Assembly (NCBI GenBank): GCA_003222975.1
Contig: QHXN01000010.1
Coordinates: forward strand, 62,001 to 126,000
DNA length: 64,000 bases
Origin: Acidobacteriota bacterium
GTDB taxonomy: Bacteria > Acidobacteriota > Blastocatellia > Pyrinomonadales > Pyrinomonadaceae
Direction of reading: 5' to 3'
The notes beneath the pieces were generated by a model that worked only from the letters and a program-made list of their open reading frames with translations, had not been told where the DNA came from and ran no database searches. Numbering within the stretch: the first letter of the stretch is position 1; each line of letters opens with the position of its first letter. The translations under genes were made by a program, and so were the position numbers. Below, one piece after another: positions 28,461-36,841 of this stretch.

Positions 28461-29192
28461 ATGCCCGACTCTCAGACACTGCTCAGCACCCTTTTCGTCG
28501 AAACGTTCCGCACGCTCGCGCCCAAGCGCGCCGCGCCCGAAGTTGACGTTCGCTACTACCCTTACGCCGGGCTGAACCACACCATCCGCCTTCGTTCAGG
28601 CCGCGTCTATGTGCGCCTGTCCGACATCTTCAAGAGCGCGCCGCTGGGCGTCCATCGCGCGCTCGCCTTCATCCTCGTCTCCAAACTCCTGCGCCGCCGC
28701 ACGCCGCCCTTCTACGTGAGAGCCTACCGCGACTACGCCTGCTCGTCCGAAGTGCTGCGCGCCTCCGACCTGGCGCGGCGGCAGCGCGGGCACAAGGTCG
28801 TCTCTTCGGCGCAGGGGCGCGTCTATGATCTCGGACGGATGTTCAATCGCCTGAACCAGCGCTTCTTCGACGGCCAGATCGAACAGCCGACGCTCACCTG
28901 GTCGCAGCGCCGCACGCGCACCATCCTCGGCCACCACGACGGAGTCCACGACACCATCGTCATCAGCAAGACGCTCGACTCATCGGACGTGCCCGAATGG
29001 TTCGTCGAATACATCCTCTACCACGAGATGCTGCACATCAAGCACCCCGCGCGCCTCATCAACGGCAGGCGCTACTACCACACCAAAGCCTTCCGCACGG
29101 ACGAGCAGCGCTTCCCGCGCTACGGCGAGGCGCAGCGCTGGCTCGACCAAATCGTCCGACAGCGGAGGACTCTGCGCGCGCGCGCGGCGTGA
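28461..29192 (+). CDS. SprT-like zinc metalloprotein
   Basis: A protein of 243 residues from the ATG at 28461 (MPDSQTLLSTLFVETFRTLA). The zinc motif HExxH is seen as YHEMLHIKHP, preceded by the family pattern LNQRFFDGQIEQPTLTWSQR and followed by YHTKAF, fitting the SprT-like/DUF45 group. Bacterial members are poorly characterised; eukaryotic Spartan cleaves DNA-crosslinked proteins. The N-terminal 120 residues are basic. The gene is monocistronic, with a strong terminator hairpin at 29291-29356. Confidence 0.8.
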   Translation: MPDSQTLLSTLFVETFRTLAPKRAAPEVDVRYYPYAGLNHTIRLRSGRVYVRLSDIFKSAPLGVHRALAFILVSKLLRRRTPPFYVRAYRDYACSSEVLRASDLARRQRGHKVVSSAQGRVYDLGRMFNRLNQRFFDGQIEQPTLTWSQRRTRTILGHHDGVHDTIVISKTLDSSDVPEWFVEYILYHEMLHIKHPARLINGRRYYHTKAFRTDEQRFPRYGEAQRWLDQIVRQRRTLRARAA

Positions 29193-29562
29193 AGAAAAAT
29201 TCGGCCCGTAATTTTTCGACTGAAAAAATTTTCGGAAACTTTATCGCCGGCTCGTCGTTTAAACGCTCAGGAAGGTGGGCTCCTCCGAAAAGAGCGGACG
29301 GGCGACGCGAGAAGACATCACTCCCTCCGATGTTTCTCGAATCGCCCGCCCGCTCTCAGGATTTTTACTCAACGATTTTTCTCACCCGCGTCCACGATTT
29401 TAGACTCCTTGACTCGCCCATGTACGCGTGTTAGCTTCCGCCTGCTTTCAAGCGAAAACAACTTGCGCTGGATTTTTTGTTCGCGCCCCGTATCACGGAT
29501 TTAACTCATCCTTTCAGATTCGGGGCTTGAAATTTCAAATCTGAAATTCGGAGGGCGTCTTT
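29193..29562. other. Intergenic region, SprT-like gene / dodecin
   Basis: Some 370 nt holding the terminator at 29291-29356, a possible dodecin promoter (TTGACT 29409-29414, 17-nt spacer, TAGCTT 29432-29437) and the dodecin SD GGAGG shortly before its ATG. No gene was seen. Confidence 0.5.
29291..29356 (+). terminator. Strong intrinsic terminator
   Basis: Arms 29291-29319 and 29329-29356 pair nearly perfectly (AGAGCGGACGGGCG with CGCCCGCCCGCTCT at the base, GACATC with GATG at the top). They are followed on the plus strand by CAGGATTTTTAC. It lies 99 nt after the SprT-like stop codon. Confidence 0.75.
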
Positions 29563-29802
29563 ATGAGCGAGACTGTTTTCAAGGGCGTCGAGATCGTCGG
29601 CACTTCCGACCAGAGCTTCAACCACGCCATCGAGGCCGCGGTCGCGCGGGCGCGGCAGACGCTGCGCGAGCTTTCCTGGTTCGTCGTCGAGGAGATGCGC
29701 GGCGGGCTGCAAAAGGGGCGGCTCGAATATCAGGTCACGCTCCGCGTCTTCTTCAAGCTGGAGTCGGACGACAGCGCCGGCCCCGGCGCGACCCTCGTCT
29801 GA
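29563..29802 (+). CDS. Dodecin (flavin-storage protein)
   Basis: A 79-residue protein matching dodecins along its length: MSETVFKGVEIVGTSDQSF, RQTLRELSWFVVEEMRG and YQVTLRVFFKLE. Dodecins form hollow dodecamers that store or buffer flavins. The Trp in LSWF is the usual flavin-stacking residue and the Gln in YQV usually contacts the ring. There is a good SD (GGAGG). It precedes efp on the same strand with a perfect 26-bp hairpin between them. Confidence 0.92.
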   Translation: MSETVFKGVEIVGTSDQSFNHAIEAAVARARQTLRELSWFVVEEMRGGLQKGRLEYQVTLRVFFKLESDDSAGPGATLV

Positions 29803-29825
29803 AGCCGAAGCGGCGGTCGAGGGGG

Positions 29826-29893
29826 GTGTTCGGAGTTCAAGCCTTAGCTTGTCCCTCTTACCGAGCGCAAGCTAAGGCTTGAACTCCGAACAC
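29826..29893. repeat. Perfect 26-bp inverted repeat, AGTTCAA family
   Basis: Arms 29826-29851 and 29868-29893 are exactly complementary around a 16-nt loop. The sequence is related to the hairpin at 5078-5142 (shared GAGTTCAA and GCGCAAGCT segments). It lies 23 nt after the dodecin stop. It might act as a terminator, but no T tract follows. Confidence 0.85.
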
Positions 29894-29949
29894 TGAACGG
29901 GCCGGAGATTGAACTCAGCAACTGACTCGACCCCGCCCTGCTTCCTTGC

Positions 29950-29979
29950 TGGACAAAGGCGAGCGCGGCTGGCTAGACT
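29950..29979 (+). promoter_or_regulatory. Candidate promoter for efp-waaA-lpxK
   Basis: TGGACA at 29950-29955, an 18-nt spacer and TAGACT at 29974-29979, about 100 nt before the efp ATG. Both boxes are partial matches. Confidence 0.3.
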
Positions 29980-30077
29980 ACGAGGTTTGCGAAAGGCCGC
30001 CGGTCTCTCTCCGTGTGGTGCGCGCGTCTTTTCGGCGGGCGGATTTAGAATCTTTTTCATTCGGAGCTAGAATTTTT

Positions 30078-30641
30078 ATGGCAATCTCCGCGACCCAAAT
30101 CAGAAAAGGGATGGTCATCGTCTTCGAGGGCGGGCCGTGCAAGGTCTTGGACGCGCGCCACCACACGCCGGGCAACCTGCGCGCGATGATGCAGACGAAG
30201 CTGCGCAACCTCCGCACCGGCTCCTCGTTCGAGCACCGCTTCCGCTCGGCGGACACGGTCGAGCGCGCCGTCCTCGAACAGCACGAGATGGAGTTCATGT
30301 ACGCCGACGGCACGCACTACCACTTCATGAACACGGAGAACTACGAGCAGACCGCCTTGAGCGACGAAGAACTCGGCGACATGGCGCAGTGGCTTATGCC
30401 CGGCATGAAAATCCAGGCCGAGTTCTACGAGGGCGCGCCCATCGGCATTGACCTGCCTCCTTCCATCGAGCTGGCGGTCGTGGCGACCGAGCCGACGATG
30501 AAGGGCGCGACCGTCTCGAATGTCAACAAGCCCGCCCGGCTCGAAAACGGCGTGACCATCTCCGTCCCACCCTTCGTCAACGAGGGCGACCGCATCCGCG
30601 TTGACCCCGCGGAAGGGCGCTACATCGAGCGGGCCAAGTAA
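30078..30641 (+). CDS. efp: Elongation factor P
   Basis: A 187-residue factor that relieves ribosome stalling at polyproline. The ATG at 30078 gives [20 protein letters not shown], the normal EF-P start. The three beta-barrel domains are complete, ending in the [11 protein letters not shown] signature. The tip of domain I reads [10 protein letters not shown]: the position that holds modified Lys34 in E. coli or Arg32 in Pseudomonas is Asn33. EpmA-type lysylation or EarP-type rhamnosylation at this site is therefore not possible. It lies upstream of waaA with a perfect heptamer hairpin in between. Confidence 0.96.
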   Translation: MAISATQIRKGMVIVFEGGPCKVLDARHHTPGNLRAMMQTKLRNLRTGSSFEHRFRSADTVERAVLEQHEMEFMYADGTHYHFMNTENYEQTALSDEELGDMAQWLMPGMKIQAEFYEGAPIGIDLPPSIELAVVATEPTMKGATVSNVNKPARLENGVTISVPPFVNEGDRIRVDPAEGRYIERAK

Positions 30642-30643
30642 GA

Positions 30644-30721
30644 CCGTAAACCGTGAACCGTAAACCGTGACGAGAGAAATCAGCTCTTCACTTGTCACGG
30701 TTTACGGTTCACGGTTTACGG
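30644..30721. repeat. Perfect heptamer-built inverted repeat, AACCGTR family
   Basis: Arms 30644-30671 and 30694-30721 (28 nt) are exactly complementary around a 22-nt loop. The arm is AACCGTG/AACCGTA alternating in 7-nt steps. It begins 2 nt after the efp stop and ends 10 nt before the waaA ATG, filling the gap. Confidence 0.95.
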
Positions 30722-30731
30722 CTTTTCCGTC

Positions 30732-32093
30732 ATGTATTTCCTCTACAGCATCCTCCTCGGCATCGGCGTCGTCGCGCTGCTGCCGCGGTTTCTGCTCGAC
30801 GCGGCGCGGCACGGGAAGTACGCGGCGGGCCTCGGCGAGCGCGCGGGGTCGCTGCCCCGTTTCGACGCGGGGGGGCGGCCCGTCGTCTGGCTCCACTGCG
30901 TCTCGGTCGGCGAGGCGCAGGCGGCGCGACCACTCGCCCGCGCGATTCTTGAAGAGTATCCGGGGCACGTCGTCGTCGTCTCGACGACGACGCGGACGGG
31001 GCAGCGCGTCGCGCGAGAGACCTTCAGCGACAGGGCGGCGCTCGTCTTCTACTTCCCCTTCGACTGGGCCTGGAGCGTGCGGCGCGCGCTCGGCGCGATC
31101 AATCCGTCGGCGGTGCTGGTGATGGAGACGGAGCTGTGGCCGCGCTTCTTCCGCGAGTGCCGGAGGCGCGGCATCCCCGTGGCGCTCGTCAACGGTCGCA
31201 TCTCGGAGAAGTCTTTCCGACGTTACCAGCTCATACGCTTCTTCATCCGACGCGTCCTCAGTGACCTCTCGCTCGCCGCGATGCAGACCGAGACGGACGC
31301 CGCGCGCGTCTGCGCTCTCGGACTCGCCGCCGAGCGCGCTCGCGTCACGGGCAACGTCAAGTTCGACCTGGAAGAGGCGGGCGCGCAGCCGCTCACCCGT
31401 GAGCTGCGACGCCGATTCCGCCTGGGCGCAGACCGACCGCTCGTCGTCGCCGCGAGCACGCACGCGCCCGAAGAGCGCATACTCCTCGAAGCCTACAAAC
31501 TTTTGACGGAGACTTCGCGCGGCAATCGTCCGCGCCTGCTCGTCGCGCCGCGCCACCCGGAGCGGTTCGGCGAAGTCGCGGCGCTCGTCGAATCTTCGGG
31601 ATTCAGTTGGGCGCGGCGGGGCGACGCGGCGCACGGGGGGGACGAAGGCTGCGACGTGATACTGCTCGACAGCATCGGCGAGCTGCGCGCCGCCTACCCG
31701 CTCGCCGAGGTCGTCTTCGTCGGCGGAAGTCTCGTGCCCGTCGGCGGGCACAACGTCCTTGAGCCTGCGCTCGCCGCCCGTTGCGTCGTCACGGGCGCGC
31801 ACACTTCCAACTTCAAGGCCGTCGTCGCCGCGCTCCTCGAAAAGGAGGCGCTCGTCCAGCTTCCGCCGGTCGAGGGCGCGGAGGCCGCCGTGGCGCTCGC
31901 GCGCGTGCTGCGCGAACTGCTGGACGACGACGCGCGTCGTCGCCGCACGGGCGAGCGCGCGCGGGCCGTGCTCGAACAGAATCGCGGCGCGACCGCGCGC
32001 ACCGTCAAGCTGCTCGCACCACTCCTTAACCAGATGTCAGATGCCAGATGTCAGATGTTAGTAAATGAGAACAGGCTGACATCTGACATCTAA
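30732..32093 (+). CDS. waaA: 3-deoxy-D-manno-octulosonic acid (Kdo) transferase
   Basis: A GT30 enzyme of the inner membrane that adds Kdo from CMP-Kdo to lipid A precursor. The 453 residues begin with a membrane anchor (MYFLYSILLGIGVVALLP). Family signatures are WLHCVSVGEAQAARPL, STTTRTGQRVA, PSAVLVMETELWPRF and, near the end, FVGGSLVPVGGHNVLEPA. The last 20 or so residues (from NQMSDARCQM) are encoded by the hairpin at 32031-32106 and end at a TAA inside it, so the native C-terminus has been replaced or extended. It precedes lpxK and has no recognisable SD. Confidence 0.95.
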   Translation: MYFLYSILLGIGVVALLPRFLLDAARHGKYAAGLGERAGSLPRFDAGGRPVVWLHCVSVGEAQAARPLARAILEEYPGHVVVVSTTTRTGQRVARETFSDRAALVFYFPFDWAWSVRRALGAINPSAVLVMETELWPRFFRECRRRGIPVALVNGRISEKSFRRYQLIRFFIRRVLSDLSLAAMQTETDAARVCALGLAAERARVTGNVKFDLEEAGAQPLTRELRRRFRLGADRPLVVAASTHAPEERILLEAYKLLTETSRGNRPRLLVAPRHPERFGEVAALVESSGFSWARRGDAAHGGDEGCDVILLDSIGELRAAYPLAEVVFVGGSLVPVGGHNVLEPALAARCVVTGAHTSNFKAVVAALLEKEALVQLPPVEGAEAAVALARVLRELLDDDARRRRTGERARAVLEQNRGATARTVKLLAPLLNQMSDARCQMLVNENRLTSDI

Positions 32094-32106
32094 CATCTGA
32101 CATCTG
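32031..32106. repeat. Heptamer-built inverted repeat overlapping the waaA 3' end, AGATGTC family
   Basis: The left arm (32031-32061) is CAGATGT/CAGATGC in 7-nt steps. The right arm (32076-32106) pairs at 28 of 31 positions. The whole left arm and part of the right are translated as the waaA C-terminus. The right arm ends 5 nt before the lpxK ATG. It is related to 596-663. Confidence 0.95.
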
Positions 32107-32111
32107 CTCTT

Positions 32112-33164
32112 ATGCCACTCCCGCTCGCACCGCTCGGCCTTCTCTACGGCGCGCTGGTGCGGACGCGCCTCCGGCTCTATCGCTCCGGCCTCCTGAAAAC
32201 AGAAAGTGTGGGCGCGCCCGTCATCAGCGTCGGTAACATCACCGCGGGCGGCACGGGCAAGACGCCGCTCGTCGAGTGGGCGGCGCGCGCCGTAGCAAGC
32301 GAGGGGCGGCGCACGTGCGTGCTGACGCGTGGCTACGGTCGCGCGGACGAGCGCCGCCGCGTAGTCGCGTCGGACGGCGGGCGCGTGCTGGCCGAGACGG
32401 ACGAGTGCGGCGACGAGCCGCGTCTGCTGGCCGAGAGGCTGCTCGGCGCGGCGTCGGTCGTCTGCGACCGCGACCGCGTGGCCGCGGCGCGCTGGGCGCG
32501 CGAGAATCTAGGCGCGGAGGTCTTCGTCCTCGACGACGGCTTTCAGCACTTGAGGATCGCGCGCGACCTCGACATCGTGACGCTCGACGCGACCGCGCCG
32601 TGGGGCGGCGGACACATGCTGCCGTGCGGTCGCCTCCGCGAGCCTCCGCGCGGCCTCACGCGCGCCGACTGCGTCGTCATCACACGCGCCGAACTCGCCG
32701 ACGACCTCGAACACTTACGCGCGGAGGTCAAGCGGCTGAGCGGCGGACGAGCCGCCGTCATCAGTTCGCGCGTTCGCACGCGCGGCCTCACTTTACTCAA
32801 CCCTTCATCGGATTCTCCGAGCACTGAGCTTGAGAGCCGCGCTGCCGGGCAGTCGGCGGCGGCGTTCTGCGCGGTTGGCAACCCGCGCGCGTTCTTCGAG
32901 CACCTCCGGCGCGCGGGGTTTGAACTCCGTCACACACGCGCATTCCCGGATCACCACGCCTTCACACAAGGGGAGGTCGGGGCGTTCGCGCGCGAGGCCG
33001 AGCGGCGCGGCGCGCGCGCGCTGTTGACGACGGCGAAGGACGCGGTCAAGCTCCGCGGCTACGGCTTCACACTTCCCTGTTATGTCGTCGAGACGGAGTT
33101 GGAGTTTGAAGACGAGGGCAGGCTGCTCGGACTGATTCGCGGAGCGTTATCCGTGAGGCTTTGA
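32112..33164 (+). CDS. lpxK: Tetraacyldisaccharide 4'-kinase
   Basis: A 350-residue inner-membrane-associated kinase that phosphorylates the 4' position of the lipid A disaccharide. The P-loop is VGNITAGGTGKTP near residue 40, followed by TRGYGR, FVLDDGFQH and DLDIVTLDAT, typical of LpxK. The C-terminal part has AFPDHHAFT and LLTTAKDAVKL. It follows waaA, giving a lipid A/Kdo pair. The start codon lies 5 nt from a hairpin arm with no SD visible. Its stop is 4 nt from that of the convergent kinase gene. Confidence 0.95.
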   Translation: MPLPLAPLGLLYGALVRTRLRLYRSGLLKTESVGAPVISVGNITAGGTGKTPLVEWAARAVASEGRRTCVLTRGYGRADERRRVVASDGGRVLAETDECGDEPRLLAERLLGAASVVCDRDRVAAARWARENLGAEVFVLDDGFQHLRIARDLDIVTLDATAPWGGGHMLPCGRLREPPRGLTRADCVVITRAELADDLEHLRAEVKRLSGGRAAVISSRVRTRGLTLLNPSSDSPSTELESRAAGQSAAAFCAVGNPRAFFEHLRRAGFELRHTRAFPDHHAFTQGEVGAFAREAERRGARALLTTAKDAVKLRGYGFTLPCYVVETELEFEDEGRLLGLIRGALSVRL

Positions 33165-33168
33165 GTTG

Positions 33169-34857
33169 TTAGCTGAGGACTGAAGGCCCAGGCGTGTTGG
33201 CGTCGGGCGGCGCTTCGTTGACCTGGTGCCGATTGTCGGGTGTGTTTTCGGGCTTCGGCTTCGGGGCTGTTGGGGGCGGCGGCTCGACGTTGGCGTTGAT
33301 GTCGGGCAGGCGCTTGTTGCGGCGGGGCGTCGGCGTCGGCGTCGCCTCCGATTCGTTTTCGTTCTTATTGTCGTTGTCCGACACGACGGCGGGCTGTTCG
33401 TTCTGATTCGCATTCCCCTTGCTGCGCCGCAGCGTGGGCGACGGCGCGACGTTCACGTTGCCGGTCTCGCCCGCGGGGACTGTGATAACCACGCCCGCGG
33501 CGGGGGTCGGCGTGGCAGAGGCGGCGGGCGCGATGTTGCGCTCGGCCTGGCCCGTCGGCGGCGTGATCGGCTGGACGGGCTGGCCGTTCGGGTCGCTCTT
33601 GAGCGCGGGCTGAGCCGCCTGCCCGCTCGAAGAAGCGCCGCGGCGCTGTAGGGCGAAGGCGACCGCGAAGACGATGGCGAGCGCGGCGATGGCCGGGACG
33701 GCGATGCGCCAGGGGCTGAACGAAGACTCGGGCAGCGGCGCGACCGGAGGCGGAAGCTCGTCCGTCCTGGTGCGCGCGCCGCGGGCGCTGACGACCGTCG
33801 CCTCGTCCTCGTCGAGCGTCGTGCGCGGGCTTTCGTTCGGCGAGGTGGGGACGATGATGCGGTCTGTGTTGGCAGCGGCGGCGACGCCCGCGAGCGCGGC
33901 GGCGGCGTTCTCCTTGGCGGCGTCGGCGAGCGCGTCGGCGAGTTCGCTCGCCTCCTGGTAGCGGTCTTCGGGCCGCTTGGCGAGCGCCCGCGCGATGACT
34001 CTCCCGACGCCCGCGGGCAAGTCCTTCCGCTCGTCGAGCACGGACGGCGGCGGCTCTTGCAGGTGCTTCATCATGATCGCCGTCGGCGAGTCGCCGGTGA
34101 AGGGCACGTGCCCGGCGAGCATCTCGTAGAGGATGATGCCGAAGGAGTAGATGTCGGAGCGCGCGTCAATGTCGGAAGCCTGCGAGCACTGTTCGGGCGA
34201 CATGTACTGCGGCGTGCCGATGATGAGGTTGGGCGCGGTCAGGCCCGGATCGGTCGTGTCCACGTCCTGCTGAATCTTGGCGATGCCGAAGTCCAAGACC
34301 TTCGCCCAGTCGCCGCCGCCCGTGGCCTCTTCGAGCATGATGTTGTCGCTCTTGAGGTCGCGGTGGACGACGCCCTCGGCGTGCGCCGCGTCGAGCGCGC
34401 CCGCGACCTGCCGGACGATCTCGACGACGCGGGAGAGCGGCATCGGCCCGCCGTCGCGGACGATGTCCTTGAGCGCGCGCCCGCGCAGGTACTCCATGAC
34501 GAGATAGACGACGCCGTTCTCCGACTCGCCGAAGTCTGTGACGCTGATGGCGTGCGGGTGTGAGATGCGGGAGGCGGCCTTGGCCTCGCGCGTGAAGCGG
34601 GCGACGATCTTGTCGTCGGCGGCGAGCGCCGGGTGCAGAACCTTGACGGCGATCACCTTCTCCATCAGGACGTGGGTGGCGCGATAGACGCAGCCCATGC
34701 CGCCCTCGTCAATCTTCTCGTCTATGCGGTACTTGCCCGCCAGCACCTGCCCGATCAGGCCGTCGTCCTTATCGCCCCTCTTCAGCACCGTGCCGTCCGC
34801 CGGACATAGGGTGTTCGTGTCCGCGTACTGCCTGCCGCATCTGGGGCATGTCTTCAT
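33169..34857 (-). CDS. Membrane Ser/Thr protein kinase with N-terminal zinc-ribbon-like segment
   Basis: A 562-residue Hanks-type kinase. Residues 1-25 (CPRCG ... CPADG) resemble half of a zinc ribbon. The kinase domain runs about 40-300, with GGMGCVY, the ATP Lys70 in IAVK, HRDLKSDN at 163-170 and DFG at 187-189. A transmembrane helix lies near 385-410 (AIAALAIVFAVAFAL). The outer part (about 420-562) is Pro/Thr/Asn-rich and low in complexity, with no PASTA domain. It probably phosphorylates cytosolic targets in response to an unknown cue. It is convergent with lpxK, and the 217 nt upstream separate it from a divergent flavoprotein gene. Confidence 0.9.
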   Translation of the reverse strand: MKTCPRCGRQYADTNTLCPADGTVLKRGDKDDGLIGQVLAGKYRIDEKIDEGGMGCVYRATHVLMEKVIAVKVLHPALAADDKIVARFTREAKAASRISHPHAISVTDFGESENGVVYLVMEYLRGRALKDIVRDGGPMPLSRVVEIVRQVAGALDAAHAEGVVHRDLKSDNIMLEEATGGGDWAKVLDFGIAKIQQDVDTTDPGLTAPNLIIGTPQYMSPEQCSQASDIDARSDIYSFGIILYEMLAGHVPFTGDSPTAIMMKHLQEPPPSVLDERKDLPAGVGRVIARALAKRPEDRYQEASELADALADAAKENAAAALAGVAAAANTDRIIVPTSPNESPRTTLDEDEATVVSARGARTRTDELPPPVAPLPESSFSPWRIAVPAIAALAIVFAVAFALQRRGASSSGQAAQPALKSDPNGQPVQPITPPTGQAERNIAPAASATPTPAAGVVITVPAGETGNVNVAPSPTLRRSKGNANQNEQPAVVSDNDNKNENESEATPTPTPRRNKRLPDINANVEPPPPTAPKPKPENTPDNRHQVNEAPPDANTPGPSVLS

Positions 34858-35074
34858 GAGATGAGATTAACGCCTCGCCTTCGGTGCTCTCGTCAGGGAA
34901 TGGCCTGAGCGTAACACACCGCTTTCGCGCCACGCAATGCGACGTTCAGGATTGGGCCAGCGAGGACGATCCATTGACGGCAGCTCACTCTATCTTGGCC
35001 CGCCACATCCTTTTGCCTTCGCCGTGCTTCTTGGTTAAGCTTCGAGTGCTTTCGCAACCTTTGAAGCAGACGGC

Positions 35075-36445
35075 GTGACTTTGGGCAGAGATCAACTTGT
35101 CGTCATCGGCGGCGTCGCCGCGGGTCTGGCGGCGGCGATGGAGGCGCGGCGCGCGTCCGCAGACCTCCACGTCACCGTGCTCGAACGCACCGGCGACATA
35201 TCATACGGCGCGTGCGGCCTGCCTTACGTCGTCGCTGGTCTGATACCTTCGCTCCAACAACTCGTCGTCCACACGCCCGAATACTTCCGCGAGCGACACG
35301 GCATAGAGATACGCCTCAACAGCGAGGCGCTGGAAGTCCTACCCGCGAAGTCAATCGTGCGCGTGGCGGAGAACGGCGAGGAGCGCGAGATGGGCTACGG
35401 CGCGCTCGTCATCGCGACCGGCGCGGCGGCGGTCTGCCCTCCTCTGCCCGGCCACGAACTCGAAGGTGTATTCGTCGTCCGTCACATGCGCGACGGTCGG
35501 CGCATGCTGCGGTTCATCGAAGAGGCGCGTCCGCAGAGCGCAGTCGTCGTCGGCGCGGGCTACATCGGACTTGAGATGGCCGAGGCTTTCACGGCGCGCG
35601 GCCTGCGGACGACGCTCGTCGAAGCCTCGGACAAATTGATGAGCGCGCTCGGCGGCGGCGCGCGCGACCGTCTGGCAGACGAGTTGCGCTCGAACGGAGT
35701 CGAGGTTCTGTTCGGCGAGCGCGTCGTCGGCTTCGAGGGCGGCGCGGGTCGCGTCGCGCGCGTCTTGACCGAGTCGGGGGGCGCGCTTGTTGCCGACATC
35801 GTCTCCATCGGCGTCGGCGTGCGGCCCGAAGTCGGGCTGGCGCGCGCCGCCGGGCTTGAGGTCGGCGAGGCAGGCGCGATTGTGACGGACGAGCGGCAGC
35901 GGACGAGCGCCGGGGGCGTCTATGCCGCGGGCGACTGTTGTGAGGTCTTGCACCGCGTTTCGGGCCGGCGCGTGTGGAATCCTCTGGGGCAACCCGCAGT
36001 CAGGCAGGGCTGGGTCGCGGGCGCGAACGCCGCGCGCGGCGACGGTTCGACCAGGGCGCGCTACGCGGGCGTCGTCGGCACGAACGTCTGCAAGGTCTTC
36101 CGTTTGGAGGCAGCGCGCACCGGACTCTCGCTCGAAGAGGCGCGCGCCGCGGGCTTCGACGCCGCGGAGACGGAGACCGAGACGCTTTCGCGCGCTGGCT
36201 ACTACCCCGGCGCGGCGTTGATTCAGACCTGTCTCGTCACAGACCGCGCGGGCCGTCTGCTCGGCGCGCAGATGGTCGGGCGCGAGGGCGTCGCCCAGCG
36301 CGTGGACGTGTACGCCGCGGCGCTGCACGCCGGACTCAAGGCCGACGACATCGAACGCCTCGACCTCGCCTACGCGCCTCCCTTCGCGCCGACCATTGAC
36401 CCGATCATCCGCGCCGCCCACGCTGCGAGAAAGAGAGAGCTTTGA
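35075..36445 (+). CDS. FAD/NAD(P)H disulfide oxidoreductase, CoA-disulfide-reductase-like
   Basis: A 456-residue flavoprotein. The N-terminal FAD site is VVIGGVAAGLAAAMEARR and the single active Cys47 sits in SYGACGLPYVV, the pattern of CoA-disulfide reductase and NADH oxidase/peroxidase rather than the CxxxxC of glutathione reductase. The NAD(P)H site is AVVVGAGYIGLEMAEAF, then the second FAD motif GVYAAGDCCEV and the C-terminal dimerisation domain with GTNVCKVF. It likely reduces CoA disulfide or O2/H2O2 in the cytosol. The GTG start at 35075 is used. It is monocistronic. Confidence 0.88.
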   Translation: MTLGRDQLVVIGGVAAGLAAAMEARRASADLHVTVLERTGDISYGACGLPYVVAGLIPSLQQLVVHTPEYFRERHGIEIRLNSEALEVLPAKSIVRVAENGEEREMGYGALVIATGAAAVCPPLPGHELEGVFVVRHMRDGRRMLRFIEEARPQSAVVVGAGYIGLEMAEAFTARGLRTTLVEASDKLMSALGGGARDRLADELRSNGVEVLFGERVVGFEGGAGRVARVLTESGGALVADIVSIGVGVRPEVGLARAAGLEVGEAGAIVTDERQRTSAGGVYAAGDCCEVLHRVSGRRVWNPLGQPAVRQGWVAGANAARGDGSTRARYAGVVGTNVCKVFRLEAARTGLSLEEARAAGFDAAETETETLSRAGYYPGAALIQTCLVTDRAGRLLGAQMVGREGVAQRVDVYAAALHAGLKADDIERLDLAYAPPFAPTIDPIIRAAHAARKREL

Positions 36446-36457
36446 GCGAAAAGCAAA

Positions 36458-36490
36458 GCGGGCGTGCGCTCCCGAAGGAGGCACGCCCGC
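36458..36490. terminator. Bidirectional terminator between flavoprotein gene and atpE
   Basis: Arms 36458-36472 and 36477-36490 (GCGGGCGTGC with GCACGCCCGC, one bulge). On the minus strand the loop is UUCG closed by C-G and the stem is followed by TTTGCTTTT, a good terminator for the atp operon. It lies 13 nt after the flavoprotein stop. Confidence 0.75.
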
Positions 36491-36514
36491 CGTTCCTGTC
36501 AGTGGCCGGAGCTT

Positions 36515-36841
36515 TTAGACCTTCACCGCCGCGAAGACGATGAGCAGCGTGAAGAGCACCAGCGTCTCGATGAAGACGAGGCCGAGGATCATCAACGTCT
36601 GGATGCGCGCGCCCGCGCCGGGATTACGCGCCACGCCCTCTGCCGCCGCAGCCGCCACGCGCGACTGCCCGATGGCCGCGAGCGCCGCCGCGATGGCGAA
36701 GCCGAAGCCCGCCGCGATCTTCGAATATTTGGCGACCGACTGCTCGTTGTCAGCCGCCACCGCGCCCGCCTGCGCGAGCGTCGGGGCCGCCGTCATCAGG
36801 ATGCCGACAACGGCGAAGAAAGCAATTCTGAATTTGCTCAT
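36515..36841 (-). CDS. atpE: ATP synthase subunit c with signal-like leader
   Basis: The ring subunit of Fo, 108 residues, longer than the usual 70-90 because of a leader (about 1-25, MSKFRIAFFAVVGILMTAAP TLAQA) that resembles a signal peptide. Helix 1 contains GQSRVAAAAAEGVARNP, helix 2 FIETLVLF with the ion-binding Glu92. Gln59 aligns with Gln32 of Na+-type c subunits and Thr93 follows the Glu, but the Tyr usually four further on is Phe97. A strong SD (AGGAG) precedes the ATG. A 328-nt gap with a small hairpin separates it from atpB. Confidence 0.95.
   Translation of the reverse strand: MSKFRIAFFAVVGILMTAAPTLAQAGAVAADNEQSVAKYSKIAAGFGFAIAAALAAIGQSRVAAAAAEGVARNPGAGARIQTLMILGLVFIETLVLFTLLIVFAAVKV

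Noticed and set aside
29826-29893. Intrinsic terminator after dodecin
   Set aside because: The stem is perfect but no U tract follows, and related elements sit inside operons; it is listed as a repeat instead.
30644-30721. Transposon terminal inverted repeats
   Set aside because: Arms are only 22 nt apart with no transposase, and no consistent target duplication was seen.
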